5,731 bases of DNA from Rhodobacteraceae bacterium UBA7436 (GCA_002478745.1 DLQI01000163.1:1-5731), one strand, 5' to 3'. Counted from the first letter of the stretch, positions 1 through 5,700 are shown. Numbers and translations are program-made. The notes: a model not told the origin generated them from the letters alone.

Positions 1-77
1 GCGGTTGTAGCTCAGTTGGTTAGAGTATCGGCCTGTCACGCCGAGGGTCGCGGGTTCGAGTCCCGTCAACCGCGCCA
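1..77 (+). tRNA. tRNA-Asp (anticodon GTC), copy 1
   Basis: A complete cloverleaf is visible. The acceptor stem pairs GCGGTTG (1-7) with CAACCGC (67-73), followed by discriminator G74 and an encoded CCA at 75-77. The D-arm is GCTC/GAGT closing with a G-T pair, and its loop has the AGTTGGTTA form. The anticodon stem TCGGC/GCCGA (28-32/40-44) encloses loop CTGTCAC, putting anticodon GTC at 35-37, which reads Asp codons GAC and GAT. The T-arm has loop TTCGAGT. The gene starts on the first base of the window, so its promoter is not visible. All 77 bases are identical to the copy at 2738-2814. Confidence 0.98.
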
Positions 78-112
78 TTGTTAAACATCCCTGATAATAG
101 ACTTATACCCGC

Positions 113-128
113 AAAAAGCTGCTTTTTT
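113..128 (+). terminator. Possible intrinsic terminator of tRNA-Asp copy 1
   Basis: AAAAAG (113-118) and CTTTTT (122-127) pair around the three-base loop CTG, and the 3' arm runs into a T-tract that ends at 128. The location, 35 bases past the tRNA CCA and upstream of edd, suits a terminator for the tRNA transcript. The stem is short and almost entirely A-T, so it could be weak and the call is tentative. Confidence 0.4.
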
Positions 129-172
129 CAGTTGATTGTTGCATATTGTTCGTCTACTCACCCCCATAAATA

Positions 173-184
173 GTTAGCGCTAAC
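173..184. promoter_or_regulatory. Perfect palindrome, probable LacI/GntR-type operator of edd-eda
   Basis: GTTAGCGCTAAC is a perfect 12-bp palindrome in otherwise AT-rich leader DNA, centred about 32 bases before the edd start codon. LacI-family regulators bind palindromes with a central CG or GC step, and the E. coli gluconate repressor GntR, which controls edd-eda, uses a similar ATGTTA...TAACAT operator. Site type and position therefore fit repression of this operon by a sugar-acid-responsive LacI-family protein. The regulator gene is not in the window. I see no convincing -35/-10 pair here, so where the site lies relative to the transcription start is unknown. Confidence 0.65.
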
Positions 185-195
185 ATAAATTTGCT

Positions 196-203
196 AAGGT
201 GAG
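196..203 (+). promoter_or_regulatory. Ribosome binding site that fixes the edd start
   Basis: AAGGTGAG matches the anti-Shine-Dalgarno sequence well and lies seven bases before ATG 211. An in-frame GTG at 199-201 could formally start a protein four residues longer, but it lies inside this ribosome binding site and has none of its own. ATG 211 is therefore chosen. Confidence 0.8.
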
Positions 204-210
204 TCCAAAA

Positions 211-2019
211 ATGTCTATACATGCCACACTAAAATCTGTGACCGATAGAATTGTTGCCCGCAGCGCGACAAGCCGAGGCCAATATATGGCTCGCATGAAA
301 GCCGCGCAGACAAAAGGGCCCTCTCGCGGTCACTTATCTTGCAGTGGTCAGGCCCACGCTTTTGCTGCTGCCGGTGAAGATCAGACCGAGTTGGCGACGG
401 GCATCGGTGGCAACCTTGGTATCGTCACAGCCTTTAATGACATGCTTTCTGCGCACCAACCGTTTGAGCACTTTCCAGCAGTGATGCGCGAAGCTGCACG
501 TTCTGTTGGTGGTACGGCGCAGGTTGCGGGTGGCGTTCCGGCAATGTGTGATGGTGTCACGCAGGGCGAGGCGGGCATGGAGCTTAGCTTGTTTTCACGC
601 GACCTGATCGCAATGGCCGCGGGCATTGCCCTAAGCCATAACACATTTGATGCAGCCACCTACTTGGGCGTATGCGACAAGATCGTTCCAGGTTTGGTCA
701 TTGGTGCGCAGGCCTTTGGTCACTTGCCAGCCGTCTTTGTTCCTGCGGGACCAATGACCAGTGGTTTGGCAAATGATGATAAAGCCATGGTGCGTCAGAA
801 ATTCGCAGCGGGCGAAGTTGGCCGTGACGCATTGATGGAAGCCGAAATGGCGGCATACCACGGTCCGGGTACATGTACCTTCTATGGTACCGCCAACACC
901 AACCAGATGTTGATGGAATTCATGGGCCTTCATTTGCCCGGTTCCAGCTTTGTTACGCCTAACACTGAAATGCGCGCTGCATTGACAGCCGAGGGCGCAA
1001 AGCGCGCACTCTCGCTAAGTGCGTTGGGTGACAATTATACCCCTGTTTGTGAGATCCTCGACGAAAAAGCCTATGTAAACGGCATCGTCGGCTTGATGGC
1101 GACAGGGGGTTCTACCAACCTGTTGATCCATTTGGTTGCCATGGCGCGTGCGGGTGGCATCATCCTTGATTGGGAAGACTTCTCTGAAATCTCTGATTTG
1201 GTGCCATTGTTGGCACGTGTGTATCCAAACGGTTTGGCGGATGTGAACCACTTCCACGCGGCTGGCGGTTTGGGATACTTGATTGGTGAATTGCTGCGCG
1301 GCGGCTTGTTGCACCCCGATACAAAAACTGTCGCTGGCGTTGGCCTGCACAACTATACTCAGGAGCCGTTCATGGAGAATGGCGAACTGGTATGGCGCGA
1401 GGGCACATCCGTGAGCCTGAATGCTAAGATCATCAGCACGCTAGAAGAGCCGTTCCAAGAAACAGGTGGCCTTAAGCGGTTGACTGGTTCCCTTGGTACC
1501 GGCGTTATGAAGATTTCTGCCGTGGCCCCAGAGCACCGTGTGATCGAAGCGCCAGCGCGTGTGTTCCACGGTCAAGATGAAGTAAAAGCAGCGTTTAAAG
1601 CAGGTGAGTTCACTGGTGACACAATCGTTGTTGTGCGTTTCCAAGGCCCGAAAGCCAACGGTATGCCAGAGCTGCACAGCTTGACACCAATGTTAGCGAT
1701 CCTTCAGGGCCAAGGCAAAAAGGTTGCGTTGGTCACGGATGGACGCATGTCTGGTGCATCTGGTAAGGTGCCTGCCGCAATTCACGTTTGCCCAGAAGCA
1801 CTAGACGGTGGGCCAATCGCCTATATCAACGACGGCGACATGCTGCGTGTTGATGCGGTTGAGGGCACATTGGCAATCCTGACGGAGGGTGCGCTAGAAC
1901 GTGCCCCTGCACAGGTTGATCTCACTGCGAAGCAGTCTGGTACTGGTCGCGAAATGTTCGAAGTGTTTCGTTCTGCTGTTGGTCCTGCTGAAGCAGGTGC
2001 CAGCGTATTTGGAGTTTAA
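211..2019 (+). CDS. edd: Phosphogluconate dehydratase (6-phosphogluconate dehydratase)
   Basis: This cytosolic enzyme dehydrates 6-phospho-D-gluconate to 2-keto-3-deoxy-6-phosphogluconate (KDPG), the first committed step of the Entner-Doudoroff pathway. At 602 residues it matches the usual Edd length (E. coli about 603) and aligns from end to end. It belongs to the IlvD/Edd iron-sulfur dehydratase family. AMCDGVTQGE (about 111-120), GVCDKIVPG (153-161) and PGTCTFYGTANTNQ (219-231) supply Cys113, Cys155 and Cys222; the last two correspond to the cluster cysteines of E. coli Edd. The C-terminal part holds QGPKANGMPELH (478-489) and TDGRMSGASGK (509-519), typical of the family. It is Edd rather than dihydroxy-acid dehydratase because SAHQPFEHFP (80-89), the region around 218-250 and the eda gene next door are Edd traits. 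The 4Fe-4S cluster should make it sensitive to oxidants. It is the first gene of an operon with eda and is preceded by the LacI-type palindrome at 173-184. No truncation or frameshift is seen. Confidence 0.97.
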   Translation: MSIHATLKSVTDRIVARSATSRGQYMARMKAAQTKGPSRGHLSCSGQAHAFAAAGEDQTELATGIGGNLGIVTAFNDMLSAHQPFEHFPAVMREAARSVGGTAQVAGGVPAMCDGVTQGEAGMELSLFSRDLIAMAAGIALSHNTFDAATYLGVCDKIVPGLVIGAQAFGHLPAVFVPAGPMTSGLANDDKAMVRQKFAAGEVGRDALMEAEMAAYHGPGTCTFYGTANTNQMLMEFMGLHLPGSSFVTPNTEMRAALTAEGAKRALSLSALGDNYTPVCEILDEKAYVNGIVGLMATGGSTNLLIHLVAMARAGGIILDWEDFSEISDLVPLLARVYPNGLADVNHFHAAGGLGYLIGELLRGGLLHPDTKTVAGVGLHNYTQEPFMENGELVWREGTSVSLNAKIISTLEEPFQETGGLKRLTGSLGTGVMKISAVAPEHRVIEAPARVFHGQDEVKAAFKAGEFTGDTIVVVRFQGPKANGMPELHSLTPMLAILQGQGKKVALVTDGRMSGASGKVPAAIHVCPEALDGGPIAYINDGDMLRVDAVEGTLAILTEGALERAPAQVDLTAKQSGTGREMFEVFRSAVGPAEAGASVFGV

Positions 2020-2022
2020 GAT

Positions 2023-2664
2023 ATGACTGTTCAATCCCGTTCTGCTGGTACACGCGCCTTATGTGAATTGGCCCCAATCATCCCTGTGTTGGTTGTCCAT
2101 GATGTTGCACATGCTGTTCCATTGGCCGAGGCACTGGTGCGCGGCGGTTTACCGGTCCTTGAGGTTACATTGCGTACACCTGCGGCACTTGATGTGATCG
2201 CTGCAATGGCGACTGTTAAAGGTGGCCATGTAGGGGCAGGGACATTGATTACACCTGCAGACGTCGCAGCGGCTAAAGCGGCTGGCGCAACTTTTGGTGT
2301 GTCGCCGGGTGCAACAGATACATTGCTGGACGCATGTGAAGCGGCGGACTTGCCAATCTTGCCGGGTGCTGCATCCGCGTCTGAAGCGATGCGCCTTCTA
2401 GAGCGTGGCTATGATATGCTTAAGTTCTTCCCAGCTGAGGCTGCAGGTGGCGTTGACGCGATCAAAGGTATTGGTGGTCCACTTCCACAGATTTCATTCT
2501 GCCCGACCGGCGGCATCAACCCAACAAACGCCCCTAAGTATTTAGCGCAGTCCAATGTTGTATGTGCTGGCGGCAGCTGGGTTGCACCAAACGATTTGGT
2601 CAACGCTGGCAAATGGAACGAGATCGAAGAATTGGCGCGTCAAGCAAGCAGTCTATCACGCTGA
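2023..2664 (+). CDS. eda: KDPG aldolase (2-dehydro-3-deoxy-phosphogluconate aldolase)
   Basis: A class I (Schiff-base) aldolase that splits KDPG into pyruvate and glyceraldehyde-3-phosphate, completing the Entner-Doudoroff pathway; enzymes of this type often also act on 4-hydroxy-2-oxoglutarate. The 213 residues fit the single TIM-barrel KDPG/KHG aldolase family. The active site is visible: Glu47 and Arg51 in EVTLRT, the GAGT strand (71-74), SPG (94-96), the Schiff-base lysine Lys134 in MLKFFPAE, and the phosphate-binding PTGGI (161-165) and AGGSW (182-186) loops. The start at ATG 2023 lies three bases after the edd stop. Its ribosome binding site GGAG (2011-2014) sits inside the last edd codons, so the two genes are cotranscribed and probably translationally coupled. 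A pair of hairpins follows the stop codon. No zwf, pgl or gluconate kinase gene is adjacent, so those steps must be encoded elsewhere. Confidence 0.97.
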   Translation: MTVQSRSAGTRALCELAPIIPVLVVHDVAHAVPLAEALVRGGLPVLEVTLRTPAALDVIAAMATVKGGHVGAGTLITPADVAAAKAAGATFGVSPGATDTLLDACEAADLPILPGAASASEAMRLLERGYDMLKFFPAEAAGGVDAIKGIGGPLPQISFCPTGGINPTNAPKYLAQSNVVCAGGSWVAPNDLVNAGKWNEIEELARQASSLSR

Positions 2665-2676
2665 TCTGAATGAATT

Positions 2677-2714
2677 TTCACAGGGGCGGCATTTGTTATT
2701 GACGCCCCTGTGAA
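2677..2714 (+). terminator. Long hairpin after eda, probable operon terminator or 3' stabiliser
   Basis: TTCACAGGGGCG (2677-2688) and CGCCCCTGTGAA (2703-2714) form a perfect 12-bp GC-rich stem around a 14-base loop, starting 13 bases after the eda stop. There is no T-tract directly behind it. It may act together with the next hairpin, which shares its last two bases, or protect the mRNA 3' end. The 3' arm overlaps the proposed -35 element of the following tRNA. Confidence 0.65.
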
Positions 2715-2727
2715 GGCGGTCTATTCC
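2699..2727 (+). promoter_or_regulatory. Candidate promoter of tRNA-Asp copy 2
   Basis: TTGACG (2699-2704) is five of six to the -35 consensus. A 17-base spacer leads to TATTCC (2722-2727), a poor -10 that matches only the first three consensus bases. Transcription would begin near 2734, leaving a leader of only a few bases before the tRNA at 2738. The strong -35, ideal spacing and position directly before a stable RNA support the call; the weak -10 and the overlap with the eda hairpins weigh against it. If it is wrong, the tRNA must be made by read-through from the edd-eda operon. Confidence 0.45.
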
Positions 2728-2733
2728 GCCTTT
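2713..2733 (+). terminator. Second hairpin with short T-run, probable edd-eda terminator
   Basis: AAGGCGG (2713-2719) pairs with CCGCCTT (2726-2732) around the six-base loop TCTATT, and the 3' arm ends in a TTT run at 2731-2733. The T-tract is short (TTTAT), so termination may be partial. The hairpin ends only four bases before the second tRNA-Asp and includes its proposed -10 element. The two hairpins share AA 2713-2714, so full pairing of one trims the other slightly. Confidence 0.5.
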
Positions 2734-2737
2734 ATGC

Positions 2738-2814
2738 GCGGTTGTAGCTCAGTTGGTTAGAGTATCGGCCTGTCACGCCGAGGGTCGCGGGTTCGAGTCC
2801 CGTCAACCGCGCCA
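2738..2814 (+). tRNA. tRNA-Asp (anticodon GTC), copy 2
   Basis: Identical base for base to the tRNA at 1-77, including the encoded CCA (2812-2814). The anticodon GTC is at 2772-2774. Sequence identity with copy 1 stops exactly after CCA: the next bases are TTGTT after copy 1 and CTTTT after copy 2. It lies between the eda hairpins and a strong terminator at 2882-2910, so it appears to be a separate transcript with a trailer of about 95 bases. Confidence 0.98.
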
Positions 2815-2881
2815 CTTTTCCAGTATTGGTTGAAAGGTGGCGCACCTACGCGCAGTTCTCTTAAATATCTAAGTGTTGTGA

Positions 2882-2910
2882 AGTTGGGGACAATCCCCAA
2901 CTCCGTTTTT
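2882..2910 (+). terminator. Intrinsic terminator after tRNA-Asp copy 2
   Basis: AGTTGGGGA (2882-2890) and TCCCCAACT (2894-2902) form a perfect 9-bp stem with the loop CAA. CCG and then five T (2906-2910) follow on the plus strand. This orientation ends the tRNA transcript. The peptidase gene on the minus strand stops at 2916, so its mRNA would also contain the hairpin; on that strand only a weak TTCACAAC follows, so two-way termination is possible but less supported. Confidence 0.8.
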
Positions 2911-2915
2911 AAGTC

Positions 2916-4286
2916 TTAGGTCAATGCGTCCAAGATACGTGCCCATGAGCGAATGCCATGGTGGAAGCTAGACAGGTCGTATTTTTCATTTGGTGAATGG
3001 ATGGCATCATCGTCTTTGCCAAACCCAACCAACATCGGTGTTGTGCCCAAGATGTTTTGGAAGTGCCCCGCGATAGGGATTGAACCACCACATCCAACAT
3101 AGGCAGCTTGAACACCCCATTCTGTTGTCAGTGCTGCGCGCGCTTGTTCAAATGCAGGGGCAGTGGTTTCGGTTACTGATGCGCGGCCAGAGCTGTGGCC
3201 GTGAAATTCTACGCTACAGTCTTCAGGCAGTTGGTCCTGTACCATTTGGCGGAAGTTGGCGCGAATGGCGTCTGGATCTTGATCCCCGACCAAACGAAAG
3301 CTGATCTTGGCGTTTGCTTTTGATGGCAGCACGGTTTTGAAGCCGTCACCAGTATAGCCACCCCAGATACCGTTCACTTCGCAGGTTGGGCGTGACCAGA
3401 TCATTTCAAGTGGCGTGCGATCTTGTTCGCCCGCTGGTTTGGACAACCCGACATCACCCAAAAAGGTGGCATGGTCAAACGCTAGGCCCTGCCATTGTGC
3501 TTCCAATTCGTCGGAAAGGTCTTGAACTCCATCGTAGAAGTTAGGGATTGTAACGCGCCCGTTTTCGTTGTGAAGGGATGCAACGACATTGGACATTACG
3601 CGGATCGGGTTCATCGCAATCCCGCCGTACATGCCCGAATGTAGGTCCAATGTGGGGCCAGTGATGGTGAACTCTTCGCCCAGTAGACCGCGCAACATGG
3701 TTACGATCGCGGGTGTTTTGCTTTCAAAAAGGCCCGTGTCACAGATCAGTGCAATGTCGGCGCGCAGCTCGTCCGCGTTTTCGTGCATAAAGGGCACAAG
3801 GCTTGGGGATCCTGACTCCTCTTCGCCCTCAAAGAAGAACGTTATGCGGCACGGTAGGGTGCCATTCACTTCTTTCCACGCACGGCAGGCTTCGACAAAT
3901 GTCATCAACTGACCTTTGTCATCGGATGAACCGCGACCGCGAATAACCTTGCCTTTGGCGGTGTCTTCAATCTGTGGATCAAACGGATCGTTGTCCCAAA
4001 GATCAAGCGGATCAACGGGTTGTACATCATAGTGTCCATAGAAAAGTATGTGTGGCCCTTCGCCCTCTACATGCCCAACCACCATTGGATGGCCCGGTGT
4101 TTGGCGTTTTGTGGCTGGGACACCAAGGCTTTGAAGGTCCGCGACCAACCAATCTGCTGCTGTTTGGCAATGATCTGCAAAGGCGGGATCGGTCGAAATT
4201 GACGGGATACGCAGCAGTTCCAGCAAGCGTTCTGTAGCGTCAGGAAGATCTGCGTCGATCTTGGAAAGGACTTTATCTAGGCTCAT
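2916..4286 (-). CDS. M20-family metallopeptidase (dipeptidase-like)
   Basis: A 456-residue cytosolic two-metal hydrolase of the M20 superfamily (COG0624 type), closest in pattern to the carnosinase/CNDP-like dipeptidases; no signal peptide is seen. Expected metal and catalytic residues are all present. His85 is in GHYDVQP (84-90), and Asp122 in GRGSSDDKG (117-125) is the likely bridging ligand. Glu156 (general base) and Glu157 lie in FEGEEESGS (152-160), Asp183 in CDTG and His430 in HSPNEKYD (430-437). The inserted dimerisation (lid) domain is marked by LHSGMYGG (215-222), whose His216 usually completes the partner subunit's active site. CGGSIP (399-404) is also typical. The start ATG (4286-4284) has a GGAG ribosome binding site at 4297-4294, seven bases away. 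The gene is divergent from hemA and convergent with the tRNA-Asp transcript. The family includes dipeptidases, deacylases and desuccinylases, so the substrate cannot be named; a di- or short peptide is most likely. Confidence 0.92.
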   Translation of the reverse strand: MSLDKVLSKIDADLPDATERLLELLRIPSISTDPAFADHCQTAADWLVADLQSLGVPATKRQTPGHPMVVGHVEGEGPHILFYGHYDVQPVDPLDLWDNDPFDPQIEDTAKGKVIRGRGSSDDKGQLMTFVEACRAWKEVNGTLPCRITFFFEGEEESGSPSLVPFMHENADELRADIALICDTGLFESKTPAIVTMLRGLLGEEFTITGPTLDLHSGMYGGIAMNPIRVMSNVVASLHNENGRVTIPNFYDGVQDLSDELEAQWQGLAFDHATFLGDVGLSKPAGEQDRTPLEMIWSRPTCEVNGIWGGYTGDGFKTVLPSKANAKISFRLVGDQDPDAIRANFRQMVQDQLPEDCSVEFHGHSSGRASVTETTAPAFEQARAALTTEWGVQAAYVGCGGSIPIAGHFQNILGTTPMLVGFGKDDDAIHSPNEKYDLSSFHHGIRSWARILDALT

Positions 4287-4362
4287 GGAAAGGCTCCGAA
4301 TATTGTAATGAGGGCTTATTTAACAGCCAGCGTATATGCTGCAAACGTGCTGTCCAGCCCCA

Positions 4363-4400
4363 GCGCACATGGCTGCGACCATCTGCGCACATTTATGTGC
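4363..4400. promoter_or_regulatory. Repeated GCGCACAT elements with dyad upstream of hemA, possible regulator site
   Basis: GCGCACAT occurs at 4363-4370 and again at 4385-4392, exactly 22 bp apart, or about two helix turns. The second copy also forms the dyad GCACAT-TT-ATGTGC (4387-4400). A related inverted half-site, ACGTGC, lies at 4345-4350. The dyad ends one base before the proposed hemA -35 element, with its centre about 43 bases before the likely transcription start, a position typical of activators that contact RNA polymerase. The motif matches no regulator I know: it is neither an FNR box nor a TGT-N12-ACA PpsR site. The role is inferred from structure and position only. Confidence 0.4.
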
Positions 4401-4401
4401 A

Positions 4402-4430
4402 TTGAATGGAAAGAAAAGAGGTTATATTAG
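4402..4430 (+). promoter_or_regulatory. Candidate hemA promoter
   Basis: TTGAAT (4402-4407) could serve as a -35 element, with TATTAG (4425-4430) as -10 at a 17-base spacing. The better -10 match TATATT (4423-4428) overlaps it but gives a spacing of only 15. Transcription would start near 4435-4437, leaving a leader of about 28-30 bases before the TTG start codon. Position and AT-richness favour the call, but the hexamers are imperfect. Confidence 0.45.
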
Positions 4431-4453
4431 AACGTATCTAAAGAAGACAGCAC

Positions 4454-4457
4454 GGAG
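4454..4457 (+). promoter_or_regulatory. Ribosome binding site that fixes the hemA TTG start
   Basis: GGAG lies seven bases before TTG 4465, the ideal spacing. An ATG at 4460-4462 in another frame is only two bases away, too close for normal use. This site is the main DNA evidence for TTG initiation of hemA. Confidence 0.75.
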
Positions 4458-4464
4458 CGATGTC

Positions 4465-5688
4465 TTGGACTATACCGAACAGCTAGACCTAGCGATTGAA
4501 CGTTTGCACGAAGAAGGGCGCTACCGCACCTTCATCGATATTGAACGCCAAAACGGTCAATTCCCTCATGCTGAATGGACCCGTGAAGACGGGACCACGA
4601 AAGACATAACTGTTTGGTGCGGCAACGATTATCTTGGCATGGGTCAAAATCCTGTCGTGATTGATGCTATGCACGAAGCCATTGATGCCACAGGTGCTGG
4701 CTCTGGCGGGACACGCAATATTTCCGGTACAACCGTTTATCACAAGCGTCTTGAAGCTGAATTGGCGGATTTGCATGGCAAAGAAGGTGCCTTGCTTTTC
4801 ACAAGTGCCTACATCGCGAACGACGCGACCCTGAGCACTTTGCCTAAACTGTTTCCGGGCGCGATCATTTATTCGGATGCTTTGAACCACGCCTCAATGA
4901 TTGAGGGCGTGCGCCGCAATGGTGGTGCTAAGCGTATTTTCCGTCACAACGACGTTGCGCACTTGCGCGAGTTGTTGGCGGCTGACGACCCTGCTTTGCC
5001 AAAGATTATTGCGTTCGAATCAATTTATTCAATGGATGGTGATTTCGGTCCGATTGAAGCGATTTGTGACCTTGCAGATGAGTTTGGTGCGCTGACTTAC
5101 ATCGACGAAGTGCACGCCGTGGGCATGTATGGACCACGCGGGGCAGGTGTTGCTGAGCGTGACGGCCTGATGCACCGCCTTGATATTATCAACGGTACAT
5201 TGGCAAAAGCATATGGCGTTATGGGCGGTTATATCGCTGCAAGTGCGAAAATGTGTGATGCTATCCGGTCTTATGCGCCCGGCTTTATCTTTACAACTTC
5301 GCTGCCGCCAGCCATTGCTGCTGGTGCCGCGGCGTCTGTGAAACACCTGAAAACAGCCCAAGAGTTGCGCGACAGCCAACAATTGCAAGCTAAGATTTTA
5401 AAGTTACGCCTCAAAGGGTTAGGTCTGCCGATTATCGATCATGGCAGCCACATTGTCCCTGTGATGGTAGGCAACCCTGTTCACACTAAGTTGTTGTCTG
5501 ACATGCTGCTTGAAGAACATGGAATTTACGTTCAGCCAATCAACTTCCCAACCGTACCACGTGGCACTGAGCGACTCCGTTTCACACCCTCGCCAGTCCA
5601 CGGTCCGCTTGAGATGGATGCTCTGGTCAAAGCAATGGACGCCCTATGGTCCCACTGTGCGCTGAATCGTGCCGAATTAACGGGTTAG
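4465..5688 (+). CDS. hemA: 5-aminolevulinate synthase (TTG start)
   Basis: A PLP enzyme of the alpha-oxoamine synthase family that condenses glycine with succinyl-CoA to give 5-aminolevulinate, the first step of tetrapyrrole (heme, and where present bacteriochlorophyll and cobalamin) synthesis by the Shemin pathway; it acts in the cytosol. Started at TTG 4465 it has 407 residues, the usual bacterial ALAS length, and its N-terminus MDYTEQLDLAIERLHEEGR lines up with Rhodobacter HemA. Visible landmarks are Arg21 (GRYRTF), the glycine-rich GAGSGGTRNISG (77-88), NHASMIEG (141-148), DEVHAVGMYGPRG (214-226) with Asp214 binding the PLP ring and His217 beside it, and the Schiff-base Lys248 in GTLAKAYG, the same number as in the R. 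capsulatus enzyme. The motif has Ala247 where many homologues have Gly. The same frame is open upstream to ATG 4336, but those 43 residues match nothing in the family and would include the likely promoter. The gene is divergent from the peptidase and appears to have its own promoter. KBL-type or AONS-type relatives are ruled out by the ALAS-specific sequence throughout. Confidence 0.96.
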   Translation: MDYTEQLDLAIERLHEEGRYRTFIDIERQNGQFPHAEWTREDGTTKDITVWCGNDYLGMGQNPVVIDAMHEAIDATGAGSGGTRNISGTTVYHKRLEAELADLHGKEGALLFTSAYIANDATLSTLPKLFPGAIIYSDALNHASMIEGVRRNGGAKRIFRHNDVAHLRELLAADDPALPKIIAFESIYSMDGDFGPIEAICDLADEFGALTYIDEVHAVGMYGPRGAGVAERDGLMHRLDIINGTLAKAYGVMGGYIAASAKMCDAIRSYAPGFIFTTSLPPAIAAGAAASVKHLKTAQELRDSQQLQAKILKLRLKGLGLPIIDHGSHIVPVMVGNPVHTKLLSDMLLEEHGIYVQPINFPTVPRGTERLRFTPSPVHGPLEMDALVKAMDALWSHCALNRAELTG

Positions 5689-5700
5689 AAGGCCTAAGTA

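Noticed and set aside
631..933. A 100-codon open frame on the minus strand inside edd, and similar antisense frames under edd, the peptidase gene and hemA.
   Set aside because: They lie wholly opposite clearly conserved genes, resemble no protein I recognise, and are expected by-products of codon bias in those genes.
211..2019. Dihydroxy-acid dehydratase (IlvD) as an alternative name for the first gene.
   Set aside because: Same superfamily, but the length, Edd-specific segments such as SAHQPFEHFP and cotranscription with eda identify it as 6-phosphogluconate dehydratase.
1..2814. Genomic island or integrative element with the tRNA-Asp copies as att sites.
   Set aside because: No integrase, transposase or phage gene lies between the repeats, and the repeat covers the whole tRNA rather than only its 3' part. 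Gene duplication or gene conversion of the tRNA explains it better.
4302..4307. TACAAT on the minus strand as a -10 element for the peptidase gene.
   Set aside because: Transcription would start around 4295, inside the ribosome binding site at 4297-4294, and there is no good -35 at the right spacing.
4328..4341. Imperfect palindrome CAGCGTATATGCTG between the peptidase gene and hemA.
   Set aside because: It has one mismatched symmetric pair beyond a short core and no clear relation to a promoter, so chance is a sufficient explanation.
4351..4369. A PpsR/CrtJ-like TGT...ACA site before hemA.
   Set aside because: The spacing is 13 bases rather than the required 12, and no second site or photosynthesis gene is present. 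No FNR-type TTGAT-N4-ATCAA box is found in the region either.
4336..4464. A 43-residue N-terminal extension of HemA from ATG 4336, containing Cys-Pro (CCPAP), which recalls heme regulatory motifs of eukaryotic ALA synthase presequences.
   Set aside because: The frame is open, but the family N-terminus begins at the TTG 4465 codon, which has a well-placed ribosome binding site, and the extension spans the likely promoter. The Cys-Pro is chance translation of intergenic DNA.
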